DNA of 64,000 nucleotides from Paraburkholderia largidicola (lineage in GTDB: Bacteria; Pseudomonadota; Gammaproteobacteria; Burkholderiales; Burkholderiaceae). The stretch's first letter is position 1. Each line of letters opens with the position of its first letter. Location: contig NZ_AP023174.1 in assembly GCF_013426895.1 (NCBI RefSeq), positions 868,001 through 932,000 of the forward strand, in the 5' to 3' direction. Positions 56,314-64,000 of the stretch are shown here, piece by piece. The notes beneath the pieces were generated by a model. That model was given only the letters and a program-made list of their open reading frames with translations, did no database searches and had not been told where the DNA came from. Both the position numbers and the translations under genes were made by a program.

Positions 56314-56429
56314 TCCGCAGCGAAGCTTCTCAAGTAATGCGTAAAGCCACGCGGGCATGTTGAGCGCATCGGGCCGATGCGCCGCCTGCGCGGCGAAGCA
56401 GTTAGGTTAATTTCTCTTAGGGAGTAGTG

Positions 56430-57038
56430 ATGCAAAAACGTTTCAAGCAGTTGATGGTTCTGGCCGCTTTCGTCCCGACCCTCGCGATGGCGCAAGCGCT
56501 GCAAACGCAGCAGCCGGCTCCGGCTGCCCCGGCTGCTGCTGCTGCCCCCGTCGACCCGGCGAAGCAGGCTGCCATCAAGAATCTGCTCGACGCGATCGAC
56601 GCACAGAAGCTGGTCGGCGCAATCGGCAACAGCGCGCAGATGCAGGCAAAGCAGCTGGTCCCGGCCATCCTGTCGGACGCGCTGTCGGAAAACAAGACGA
56701 TGACGGACAAGCAAAAGCAGGCTTCCGTCCCGTCGCTGCAGAAGAACGCCGTGCCGAAGCTGGTTGACTCGGCAGGCCAGGTCTTCGCAACGGACGCATT
56801 CAAGCAGGACGCGATGCAAGCTCAGTACGACGCCTACGCGAAGTACTACAGCACGCAGGAAATCAACGACCTGACCGCGTTCTACAAGAGCCCGACGGGC
56901 CGCAAGTTCATCCAGGTTCAAGACCAGGTTGGCCGCGACGTCGTGAACGGTCTGATGCAGAAGTACATGCCGCAATCGATCAAGGCAACGCGCGACCAGG
57001 CTGACAAGGAAGTCGCTTCCGTCAAGCCGGCGAAGTAA
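56430..57038 (+). CDS. exported DUF2059-like protein
   Basis: A 202-residue protein with a signal peptide (MQKRFKQLMVLAAFVPTLAM, cleaved after AMA or AQA) and an Ala/Pro-rich linker. The helical domain ends DLTAFYKSPTGRKFIQVQ, which is the DUF2059 signature, and the C-terminus is Lys-rich. The function is unknown; it is probably periplasmic. The ATG (56430) is preceded by AGGGAG; a GTG three bases earlier is less likely. A terminator follows at 57153, so it is separate from serC. Confidence 0.88.
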   Translation: MQKRFKQLMVLAAFVPTLAMAQALQTQQPAPAAPAAAAAPVDPAKQAAIKNLLDAIDAQKLVGAIGNSAQMQAKQLVPAILSDALSENKTMTDKQKQASVPSLQKNAVPKLVDSAGQVFATDAFKQDAMQAQYDAYAKYYSTQEINDLTAFYKSPTGRKFIQVQDQVGRDVVNGLMQKYMPQSIKATRDQADKEVASVKPAK

Positions 57039-57152
57039 GCAGGTCGAACGAGGCTGAACGGCGCTTGAGGCGCCTGTCACAGGTGGCGTGAGAGGGGATG
57101 TGTGAATTCCCTTGAAACGCCGGGGTTTGGCGGGTTTCGAGCGTCAATGCGA

Positions 57153-57193
57153 TAATGGCCGTTTGCGCTTGCGCGCAGACGGCCATTTTCTTT
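57153..57193 (+). terminator. intrinsic terminator before serC
   Basis: A long stem (aatggccgt with acggccatt, plus inner tgcgc and gcgca) is followed by a T-run. It lies 115 bases after the DUF2059-like gene and 58 bases before serC. Confidence 0.88.
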
Positions 57194-57250
57194 CAGGCGC
57201 GGTTTTCGGCTCTTTCCCATGCCGCGTGCCTGCTTCCCAGGGTTCTCACG

Positions 57251-58333
57251 ATGCGCGTCTTCAATTTCTCCGCCGGTCCTGCGGCCATGCCCGAAGAAGT
57301 GCTGCGCCAGGCAGCCGACGAAATGCTCGATTGGCGCGGCAGCGGCATGAGCGTGATGGAAATGAGCCATCGCGGCAAGGAATTCATGGCGATTCACGAA
57401 GAGGCGCTGACCGATCTGCGCGAATTGCTGCAGGTGCCGGCGAGCCATCAGATTCTCTTTCTGCAAGGCGGCGGTCTCGGCGAGAACGCAATCGTGCCGA
57501 TGAACCTGATGGGCCGCAAGGCGAGCGCGGACTTCGTCGTGACGGGTTCCTGGTCGCAGAAGTCGTTCAAGGAAGCGCAGAAATACGGCGCGGCGCACAT
57601 TGCTGCCAGCGGCGAAACGGCCGAAGGCTTCACGCGCGCGCCGGCGCGCGCCGAGTGGAACCTGTCCGACGATCCCGCCTACGTGCACCTGTGCACGAAC
57701 GAAACCATCCACGGCGTCGAGACCTTCGAGATTCCCGACCTCGGTGATATCCCGCTCGTCGCCGACGCGTCGTCGCACATCCTGTCGCGCCCGATGGATA
57801 TCGCCAAATATGGTGTGCTGTTCGGCGGCGCGCAGAAAAACATCGGCATGGCGGGCGTGACCGTCGTGATCGTGCGCGAAGATCTGCTCGATCGTTCGAT
57901 GACCGTATGTCCGTCTGCATTCGAATGGAAGACGGTCGCGCTGAACAATTCGATGTACAACACGCCGCCCACGTACGCGATCTACATCGCCGGGCTGGTG
58001 TTCAAGTGGTTGAAGAAGCAGGGCGGGTTGACGGCGATCGAGGCACGCAACGTCGAAAAGGCGAAGCTGCTGTACGACACCATCGATTCATCCAGTTTTT
58101 ATCTGAACAAGGTGGAGCGCAACGCGCGGTCGCGGATGAACGTACCGTTCTTCCTCGCCGACGAGTCGCGCAACGAAGATTTCCTGGCCGGCGCGAAAGC
58201 GCGCGGGCTGGTGCAGCTGAAGGGCCACAAGTCCGTCGGCGGCATGCGGGCGTCGATTTACAACGCGGTGCCGCTCGAAGGCGTCAAAGCGCTTGTCGAG
58301 TACATGAGGGAATTCGAACAGCGCAGCGCGTGA
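57251..58333 (+). CDS. serC: phosphoserine aminotransferase
   Basis: A 360-residue PLP aminotransferase of class V. The N-terminal [17 protein letters not shown] is typical, the cofactor Lys is Lys196 in FGGAQKNIG, and SHRGKEF and [11 protein letters not shown] are family motifs. It makes 3-phosphoserine and also acts in pyridoxine synthesis. The ATG (57251) gives the standard start; a longer opening at 57155 would lie over the upstream terminator. Followed by pheA at 72 bases. Confidence 0.97.
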   Translation: MRVFNFSAGPAAMPEEVLRQAADEMLDWRGSGMSVMEMSHRGKEFMAIHEEALTDLRELLQVPASHQILFLQGGGLGENAIVPMNLMGRKASADFVVTGSWSQKSFKEAQKYGAAHIAASGETAEGFTRAPARAEWNLSDDPAYVHLCTNETIHGVETFEIPDLGDIPLVADASSHILSRPMDIAKYGVLFGGAQKNIGMAGVTVVIVREDLLDRSMTVCPSAFEWKTVALNNSMYNTPPTYAIYIAGLVFKWLKKQGGLTAIEARNVEKAKLLYDTIDSSSFYLNKVERNARSRMNVPFFLADESRNEDFLAGAKARGLVQLKGHKSVGGMRASIYNAVPLEGVKALVEYMREFEQRSA

Positions 58334-58405
58334 TCTTTCCGGTCGCAGCGCGCGCATCCTCTCCGAACTGGCCCTATACAGGACTCGAAGCGGTCCTTTA
58401 GAAGC

Positions 58406-59488
58406 ATGGACGACGAACTCAACTCTCAACTCAAACCGCTGCGCGAACGCATCGACGCGATCGACGCGCAGCTCATCGCGCTGCTGAATCAGCGTGCGGC
58501 GGTCGCACTCGAAGTCGGCGAGGTCAAGAAGCACTTCAACGCGCCCGTGTTTCGTCCGGAGCGCGAGCAGCAGGTGATTGCGCGTCTGCAGGACATGAGC
58601 GCAGGGCCGCTCGCGGGAGAGCACATCAGCGCGATCTGGCGCGAAATCATGGCCGCGAGCCGCGCGCTCGAAAAGAACATCACGGCCGCCTACCTCGGGC
58701 CGGCCGGCACGTATAGCGAACAGGCGATGCACGAGTACTTCGGTCAGTCGATCGAAGGGTTGCCCTGTTCGTCGATCGACGAAGTGTTTCGCTCGGTCGA
58801 AGCGGGTGGCGCGGAATTCGGCGTCGTGCCCATCGAAAACTCGACGGAAGGCGCGGTGTCGCGCACGCTCGATCTGCTGCTGCAAACGCAACTGCTGATC
58901 GGTGGCGAACTCGCATTGCCGATCCATCACAATCTGCTGACGCTCAACGGCGGGCTGGCGGGCGTGACGCGCGTGTGTGCGCACGCGCAGGCACTCGCGC
59001 AGTGCCAGCGCTGGCTGGCCACGCACGCGCCGCATGTCGAGCGCCAGGCCGTGTCGAGCAACGCCGAAGCCGCGCGCATGGCCGCGGAAGATCCGACCAT
59101 CGCGGCCATCGCCGGCGACCGGGCCGCGACGCAATACGGTCTGCAGGTCGCGTACGCGCTGATCCAGGACGACCCGCACAACCGCACGCGCTTCGTGATG
59201 ATCGGCAAGCAGCCGACGGGCGCAAGCGGCTACGACAAGACGTCGCTGATCGTGTCCGTCGCGAACGAGCCGGGCGCGATGTTCAAGCTGCTCGAACCGC
59301 TCGCGCGCCACGGCGTGTCGATGACGCGCTTCGAGTCGCGTCCGGCGCGCGTCGGCACGTGGGAGTATTACTTCTACATCGACGTCGAAGGCCATCGCGA
59401 CGACGCGGCGGTTTCAGCCGCGCTTGCCGATCTCGGCAGGAAAGCAGACTTCCTGAAGATTCTCGGCTCGTATCCGCGCGCCCGCTGA
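58406..59488 (+). CDS. pheA: bifunctional chorismate mutase/prephenate dehydratase
   Basis: A 360-residue P-protein. The AroQ chorismate mutase is at about residues 1-90 (LKPLRERIDAIDAQLIALLN), the prephenate dehydratase at about 95-275 (YLGPAGTYSEQAM, the IENSTEGAV loop and NRTRFVMIG), and an ACT regulatory domain at about 285-355 (FESRPARVGTWEYYFYID, phenylalanine-binding ESRP). It converts chorismate to phenylpyruvate and is feedback-inhibited by phenylalanine. It is 72 bases after serC and 69 before hisC. Confidence 0.97.
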   Translation: MDDELNSQLKPLRERIDAIDAQLIALLNQRAAVALEVGEVKKHFNAPVFRPEREQQVIARLQDMSAGPLAGEHISAIWREIMAASRALEKNITAAYLGPAGTYSEQAMHEYFGQSIEGLPCSSIDEVFRSVEAGGAEFGVVPIENSTEGAVSRTLDLLLQTQLLIGGELALPIHHNLLTLNGGLAGVTRVCAHAQALAQCQRWLATHAPHVERQAVSSNAEAARMAAEDPTIAAIAGDRAATQYGLQVAYALIQDDPHNRTRFVMIGKQPTGASGYDKTSLIVSVANEPGAMFKLLEPLARHGVSMTRFESRPARVGTWEYYFYIDVEGHRDDAAVSAALADLGRKADFLKILGSYPRAR

Positions 59489-59557
59489 TCCGTCCGACAT
59501 CGCTTCGCAACCATTTCGCAACCAATAAGCAAGTCCAGGAATTATCCGGAGATACAC

Positions 59558-60670
59558 ATGACAACGTCTTTCGGTCCGTCCTACGTTCGCGCGATCGCGC
59601 CTTATGTGGCTGGCAAGCCGATTTCGGAAGTCGCGCGCGAATTTGGGCTGGACGAAGCGCGTATCGTGAAACTGGCGTCGAACGAAAATCCGCTCGGCAT
59701 GCCGGAATCCGCGAAAACGGCGATGGCGCAGGCGGCAAGCGAACTCGGCCGCTATCCGGACGCGAACGCGTTCGAGTTGAAGGCCGCGCTTTCCGCGCAA
59801 TACGACGTGCCCGCCGACTGGATCACGCTCGGCAACGGCAGCAACGACATTCTCGAACTGGCCGCGCATGCGTTCGTCGAGAAGAACCAGTCCGTCGTCT
59901 ACGCGCAGTACTCGTTCGCCGTCTACGCGCTGGCGACGCAAGGTCTCGGCGCACGCGCGATCGTCGTGCCGGCCGTGCAGTACGGCCACGATCTGGACGC
60001 GATGCTCGCCGCGATCAGCGACGACACGCGCCTCGTGTTCGTCGCGAACCCGAACAATCCGACAGGCACGTTCATCGACGGCCCGACGATCGAAGCGTTC
60101 CTGTCGAAGGTGCCGCGTCACGTCGCCGTCGTGCTCGACGAGGCGTACACGGAATATCTGAGTGCCGACAAGCGCTATGACTCGATTGCGTGGGTGCGCC
60201 GCTATCCGAACCTGCTGGTGTCGCGCACGTTCTCGAAGGCGTTCGGTCTCGCGGGTCTGCGCGTCGGCTTCGCCATCGCGCAGCCGGAACTGACTGACCT
60301 GATGAACCGTCTGCGTCAGCCGTTCAATGTGAACACGCTCGCGCAAGCGGCCGCGATCGCCGCGCTGAACGACAAGCCGTTCCTGCAAAAGAGCGCTGAA
60401 CTGAATGCGCAGGGCTATCAACGCCTGACGCAGGCGTTCGACAAGCTCGGTCTCGAATATGTGCCGTCGCACGGCAATTTCGTGCTGGTTCGCGTCGGTA
60501 ATGATGACGGCGCGGGCAATCGCGTGAATCTCGAACTGCTGAAGCAGGGCGTGATCGTGCGGCCGGTGGGCAGCTATGGCTTGCCGCAGTGGCTGCGCGT
60601 GACGATCGGCCTGCCGGAGGAAAACGAGGCGTTCATCGCGGCGCTCGAAAAGACGCTGGCGACGGCCTGA
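59558..60670 (+). CDS. hisC: histidinol-phosphate/aromatic aminotransferase
   Basis: A 370-residue class I/II PLP aminotransferase. The N-terminal part has KLASNENPLG, then ELAAHAFVE, AQYSFAVYAL, NPNNPTGTF, DEAYTEYL and the PLP Lys227 in SRTFSKAFGLAGLRVG. Between pheA and tyrA it probably serves as the aromatic aminotransferase making phenylalanine and tyrosine as well as, or instead of, a histidine step. It follows pheA by 69 bases. A terminator lies directly after it. Confidence 0.93.
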   Translation: MTTSFGPSYVRAIAPYVAGKPISEVAREFGLDEARIVKLASNENPLGMPESAKTAMAQAASELGRYPDANAFELKAALSAQYDVPADWITLGNGSNDILELAAHAFVEKNQSVVYAQYSFAVYALATQGLGARAIVVPAVQYGHDLDAMLAAISDDTRLVFVANPNNPTGTFIDGPTIEAFLSKVPRHVAVVLDEAYTEYLSADKRYDSIAWVRRYPNLLVSRTFSKAFGLAGLRVGFAIAQPELTDLMNRLRQPFNVNTLAQAAAIAALNDKPFLQKSAELNAQGYQRLTQAFDKLGLEYVPSHGNFVLVRVGNDDGAGNRVNLELLKQGVIVRPVGSYGLPQWLRVTIGLPEENEAFIAALEKTLATA

Positions 60671-60687
60671 GCGTTTCAATGCAATCC

Positions 60688-60720
60688 ACGCGCCTCGAAA
60701 ACCGCGAGGCGCGTTTTTTC
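60688..60720 (+). terminator. intrinsic terminator abutting the tyrA start codon
   Basis: A 10-base stem (60688-60697 with 60705-60714, acgcgcctcg/cgaggcgcgt) encloses a 7-base loop, followed by a T-run to 60719. The tyrA GTG begins at 60722, so the U-tract ends two bases before the start codon. The only purine-rich ribosome-site candidate, GAGG, is inside the stem. Confidence 0.85.
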
Positions 60721-60721
60721 T

Positions 60722-61684
60722 GTGACTGACGTGGCAGCGTTCTCTTTCGACAAACTGGTGATTTTCGGCGTCGGGCTGATCGGCGGATCGCTTGCGCGCG
60801 CGCTGCGCGAACGCGGCGACGTGGGCGGCGAGCGGCGCGTGATCGGCGTGGGGCGGTCGGCTGCCTCGACGCAGCGCGCGCTCGAACTGGGTGTGATCGA
60901 CGCAAGCGCCTCGCTCACAGATGATGCTGCGCTAGGCGCTGCGCTGAAAGACGCCGACGTGGTGCTGCTTGCCGCGCCCGTCGCGCAGACGCAGCCTCTG
61001 CTGGAACGCATCGCGCCGTTTCTCGACCCGTCGACGATCGTCACCGACGCCGGCAGCACGAAGTCGGATGTCGTCGCTGCGGCACGCGCGGCGCTCGGCG
61101 AGCGCATCGGCCAGTTCGTGCCCGGTCATCCGATCGCGGGCCGCGAATCGAGCGGCGTCGATGCCGCGCTGCCCGACCTGTACGAGAACCGCAACGTCGT
61201 GCTGTGCGCGTTGCCGGAGAACGCACAGGCATCGGTCGACCGTATTGCCGCGATGTGGCGCGCCACGGGCGCCAGCGTGCACGCGATGCCGCCCGATCAG
61301 CACGACCGCGTGTTCGCGTCGGTCAGCCATTTGCCGCACGTGTTGTCGTTCGCTCTAGTTGAGCAAATTCTCAATTCATCCGATGCCGCACTGAAGTTCT
61401 CCTTCGCGGCAGGCGGCTTCCGCGACTTCACGCGCATCGCCGCGTCGAGCCCGGAAATGTGGCGCGACGTCTGCGTGGCGAACCGCGTGGCGCTACTCGA
61501 CGAAATCGACGGCTATACGGCTGTGCTGGCGCGTCTTCGCAGCGCGATCGAAGCCGGCGACGGCGCGACGCTCGAGGCTGTGTTCGCCCGCTCGCGTGCC
61601 GCGCGCAGCGAATGGCAGGAGCGCGCCACGCTCACGCAGAAAGCGTCGCCCGAACGCTCGGCCACCGACGACGCGTCGAAATAA
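60722..61684 (+). CDS. tyrA: prephenate dehydrogenase
   Basis: A 320-residue NAD-dependent dehydrogenase with Rossmann motif VIFGVGLIGGSLA near residues 13-25, and TDAGSTKSDVV, VPGHPIAGRESSG and AGGFRDFTRIAASSP. It produces 4-hydroxyphenylpyruvate for tyrosine. The GTG at 60722 directly follows a terminator U-tract and has no free ribosome site; a second in-frame GTG at 60731 is also unsupported. Both starts leave the NAD motif intact. It is followed by aroA at 18 bases. Confidence 0.93.
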   Translation: MTDVAAFSFDKLVIFGVGLIGGSLARALRERGDVGGERRVIGVGRSAASTQRALELGVIDASASLTDDAALGAALKDADVVLLAAPVAQTQPLLERIAPFLDPSTIVTDAGSTKSDVVAAARAALGERIGQFVPGHPIAGRESSGVDAALPDLYENRNVVLCALPENAQASVDRIAAMWRATGASVHAMPPDQHDRVFASVSHLPHVLSFALVEQILNSSDAALKFSFAAGGFRDFTRIAASSPEMWRDVCVANRVALLDEIDGYTAVLARLRSAIEAGDGATLEAVFARSRAARSEWQERATLTQKASPERSATDDASK

Positions 61685-61702
61685 CTGGACACTGGAATTC
61701 AC

Positions 61703-63007
61703 ATGGAACATCTCGATCTCGGACCCTTTTCCCGCGCGTCCGGCACCGTCCGTCTGCCCGGCTCGAAGAGCATCTCGAACCGCGTGCTGCTGCTCGCGGC
61801 TTTGTCCGAGGGTGAGACGACGATCACGAATCTGCTCGATTCCGACGACACGCGCGTGATGCTCGATGCGCTGGAAAAGCTCGGCGTGAAGGTCAAGCGC
61901 GACGGCGACACCTGTGTCGTGACGGGTACGCGCGGCGCGCTACCGGCGGCGCGCGCGGATCTGTTCCTCGGCAACGCGGGCACGGCAGTGCGGCCTTTGA
62001 CGGCGGCTCTTGCGGTGAACGGCGGTGACTACCGGATTCATGGCGTGCCGCGCATGCACGAGCGTCCGATCGGCGATCTGGTCGACGGGCTGCGGCAGAT
62101 CGGCGCGAAGATCGACTACGAAGAGAACGAAGGCTTTCCGCCGCTGCGCATCCGTCCCGGCCAGATTTCCGTCGATGCGCCCATCCGCGTGCGCGGTGAC
62201 GTGTCGAGCCAGTTCCTGACGGCGCTGCTGATGACGCTGCCGCTCGTGAAGACGGAAAGCGGCGAGACGATCGTCGAAGTGGCGGGCGAGCTGATCTCGA
62301 AGCCGTATATCGAGATCACGATCGCGCTGATGGCGCGCTTCGGCATCAAGGTCGAACGGCTCGGCTGGGAGCGCTTCACGATTCCGAGCGGCGTGCGTTA
62401 TCAGTCGCCGGGCAAGATCATGGTGGAAGGCGACGCGTCGTCAGCCTCGTATTTCCTCGCGGCGGGCGCGCTGGGCGGTGGACCGCTGCGCGTCGAAGGC
62501 GTGGGGCGCGCGAGCATCCAGGGCGACGTCGGTTTTGCGACGGCGCTGATAAAGATGGGCGCGAACGTCACGATGGGCGACGACTGGATCGAAGTGCGCG
62601 GCGTCGGCAACGACCACGGCAAGCTCGACCCGATCGACATGGACTTCAACCTGATCCCCGACGCGGCCATGACGATCGCCGTCGCCGCGCTGTTCGCCGA
62701 CGGCACGACGACGCTGCGCAACATCGCGAGCTGGCGCGTGAAGGAAACCGACCGCATCGCCGCGATGGCGACCGAGCTGCGCAAAGTCGGCGCGAAGGTG
62801 CAGGAGGGCGAGGATTTCCTCGTCGTCACACCGCCTGAAAAGCTGACGCCGAACGCCGCAATCGACACTTACGACGACCACCGCATGGCGATGTGCTTCT
62901 CGCTGGTGAGCCTCGGCGGCGTGCCCGTGCGGATCAACGACCCGAAATGTGTCGGTAAGACGTTCCCCGATTACTTCGAGCGCTTCCTCGCGCTCGCTCA
63001 ACCCTGA
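61703..63007 (+). CDS. aroA: 3-phosphoshikimate 1-carboxyvinyltransferase (EPSP synthase)
   Basis: A 434-residue enzyme of the shikimate pathway. Motifs are [16 protein letters not shown] (phosphate binding), [15 protein letters not shown] (glyphosate/PEP site; the Gly and Ala are of the class I sensitive type), [12 protein letters not shown] and the C-terminal YDDHRMAM. It joins shikimate 3-phosphate and PEP. It starts 18 bases after tyrA, so it is probably co-transcribed, and is followed by cmk at 47 bases. Confidence 0.97.
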   Translation: MEHLDLGPFSRASGTVRLPGSKSISNRVLLLAALSEGETTITNLLDSDDTRVMLDALEKLGVKVKRDGDTCVVTGTRGALPAARADLFLGNAGTAVRPLTAALAVNGGDYRIHGVPRMHERPIGDLVDGLRQIGAKIDYEENEGFPPLRIRPGQISVDAPIRVRGDVSSQFLTALLMTLPLVKTESGETIVEVAGELISKPYIEITIALMARFGIKVERLGWERFTIPSGVRYQSPGKIMVEGDASSASYFLAAGALGGGPLRVEGVGRASIQGDVGFATALIKMGANVTMGDDWIEVRGVGNDHGKLDPIDMDFNLIPDAAMTIAVAALFADGTTTLRNIASWRVKETDRIAAMATELRKVGAKVQEGEDFLVVTPPEKLTPNAAIDTYDDHRMAMCFSLVSLGGVPVRINDPKCVGKTFPDYFERFLALAQP

Positions 63008-63054
63008 CGGGCCCTGACAATATCCGCCGCCCGTTCCGACGGGCGACTTTCCCG

Positions 63055-63741
63055 ATGAAACCGACCCGTCCCTTTCACCAGACGCCCGTCATCACGATCG
63101 ACGGCCCGACCGCATCCGGCAAAGGCACCGTGGCCGCCGTGGTGGCCGCCGAACTCGGCTTCCACCTGCTCGATAGTGGCGCGCTGTACCGGCTCGCCGC
63201 GCTCGCCAGCGTCCGCTACAACATCGCCGCCGACGATGCCGACGCACTTGCAAACCTGATCGGCGAGCTCCATATCACCTTCCGCGAGGGCATTGCGCAG
63301 CTGGATGGCGTCGACGTATCGACCGACATCCGCGCCGAGGAAGTCGGTAACCGGGCCTCGGCGATCGCCGTTCACGCGCCCGTTCGAGCCGCGCTGGTGG
63401 CCCGTCAGCGGGCTTTTCGCAAGCAGCCGGGACTCGTCGCGGATGGCCGCGACATGGGCACGGTGATCTTCCCGGACGCCGTCCTGAAGGTGTTTTTGAC
63501 GGCCAGCGTCGAGGCTCGCGCGGCTCGCCGGCATAAGCAATTGATCCAAAAAGGATTTTCTGCTAATATGGATGACTTGCTCCGGGATTTGCGTGAACGC
63601 GACGAGCGCGACAGCAAGCGCACGGCCGCGCCGCTCAAGCCCGCGGCGGATGCACAGCTCCTCGATACCTCGGCGTTGTCGATCGACCAGGCGGTCGAAC
63701 AGGTGACCCAGTGGTACAAGGCGCTGGTTCCGCAAAGCTGA
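63055..63741 (+). CDS. cmk: cytidylate kinase
   Basis: A 228-residue nucleoside monophosphate kinase. The Walker A motif is [16 protein letters not shown]. Later, [22 protein letters not shown] and the lid-region [16 protein letters not shown] complete the family pattern. It phosphorylates CMP and dCMP. It precedes rpsA, as in most proteobacteria. The ATG at 63055 starts a few residues before the Walker motif. Confidence 0.96.
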   Translation: MKPTRPFHQTPVITIDGPTASGKGTVAAVVAAELGFHLLDSGALYRLAALASVRYNIAADDADALANLIGELHITFREGIAQLDGVDVSTDIRAEEVGNRASAIAVHAPVRAALVARQRAFRKQPGLVADGRDMGTVIFPDAVLKVFLTASVEARAARRHKQLIQKGFSANMDDLLRDLRERDERDSKRTAAPLKPAADAQLLDTSALSIDQAVEQVTQWYKALVPQS

Positions 63742-63907
63742 ACGCGGAACTCGTATCGAAGTGTTTTTTGTTGTTGTGTAGGTGCCTCGTGAGCAACACG
63801 AAGCGATCGTTTAACCCTTAACCCCGTATGGCTTTCGCTCCTTTGCCGTAGTGATGAACCGTGGTGGTTCACCTGACGCTGCGAGAACCATGCAAATTCA
63901 GATTTTT
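63742..63907. promoter_or_regulatory. leader of rpsA
   Basis: This 166-base gap contains a T-rich stretch after cmk, a small hairpin (gtgttgctc-type arms around 63776-63800) and a second stem with gaacc and ggttc arms near 63855-63868. The arrangement suits a structured rpsA leader. Ribosomal protein S1 is known to control its own translation, but a site is not proven here. Confidence 0.4.
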
Positions 63908-64000
63908 ATGTCCGACCTGCAAACCTCTACCCCGAATACCGAATCTTTTGCGGCTCTGTTCGAAGAGTCGCTGACCAAGCAGGACATGCGCGCTGGCGAA
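63908..64000 (+). CDS. rpsA: 30S ribosomal protein S1, N-terminal part
   Basis: The first 31 codons read MSDLQTSTPNTESFAALFEE and continue ESLTKQDMRAGE, a typical beta-proteobacterial S1 start. The gene continues past the window end. The cmk-rpsA order supports the call. Confidence 0.94.
   Translation, partial: MSDLQTSTPNTESFAALFEESLTKQDMRAGE

Overview
The window is a GC-rich chromosomal segment of a beta-proteobacterium. It is most probably Paraburkholderia or Caballeronia, or a close relative in Burkholderiaceae. The right-hand core block gives the strongest support: ompA-like, ubiG and gph; then gyrA, a DUF2059-like gene, serC, pheA, hisC, tyrA, aroA, cmk and rpsA. The tmRNA tag, the Fds-type formate dehydrogenase and the aryl-polyene genes agree with this. 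Names rest on motifs and gene order read by eye; no database search was possible.

Layout. (1) 2-8731: the distal part of an aryl-polyene-type pigment cluster. It holds the end of an MMPL exporter, a tightly overlapping KS-DH-KR-KS-KS set, two paralogous exported proteins, and a divergent methyltransferase/flavoprotein pair. (2) 9029-14946: a type VI secretion VgrG island with a predicted peptidoglycan-cleaving cargo effector and two exported small proteins, at least one of which is a likely immunity protein. (3) 15694-23310: a minus-strand purine catabolism run, xdhA-xdhB-xdhC-adenine deaminase-guaD. (4) 24320-39975: housekeeping and accessory genes. These are dsbB, an amidase, a CPA2 antiporter, a class I glutamine amidotransferase with a long low-complexity tail, a DUF2968-like protein, an unidentified membrane protein, a GNAT, an MHS-type transporter, a TPR/glycosyltransferase-like protein, an ArsR-CDF metal efflux pair with a visible operator, and an aromatic-ring flavin hydroxylase. 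(5) 40968-47465: the NAD-dependent formate dehydrogenase operon fdsG-B-A-D with a divergent one-component regulator. (6) 47623-50802: small exported proteins, a GT4 glycosyltransferase, an orphan PAAR protein and the ssrA tmRNA. (7) 50911-64000: the core block, ending inside rpsA.

The most unusual structure is a roughly 660-bp intergenic element present three times (14992-15649, 23602-24262, 40076-40734). Each copy is a nested near-palindrome. It has about 115-bp outer inverted arms, two distinguishable inner halves (called A and B here), and an 82-83 to 84-bp core bounded by 28-bp inverted arms. The core points the same way in all three copies, but the A and B halves are swapped in the first copy. 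The core is therefore inverted relative to its flanks, as if it could flip through its own inverted repeats. The third copy runs directly into a four-unit 29-bp tandem repeat.

Other notable points are an intrinsic terminator whose U-tract ends one base before the tyrA start codon; a formate dehydrogenase operon that lacks fdsC; an orphan terminator that may mark a small RNA; and a divergent fds promoter region with repeated ATATAT-centred motifs.
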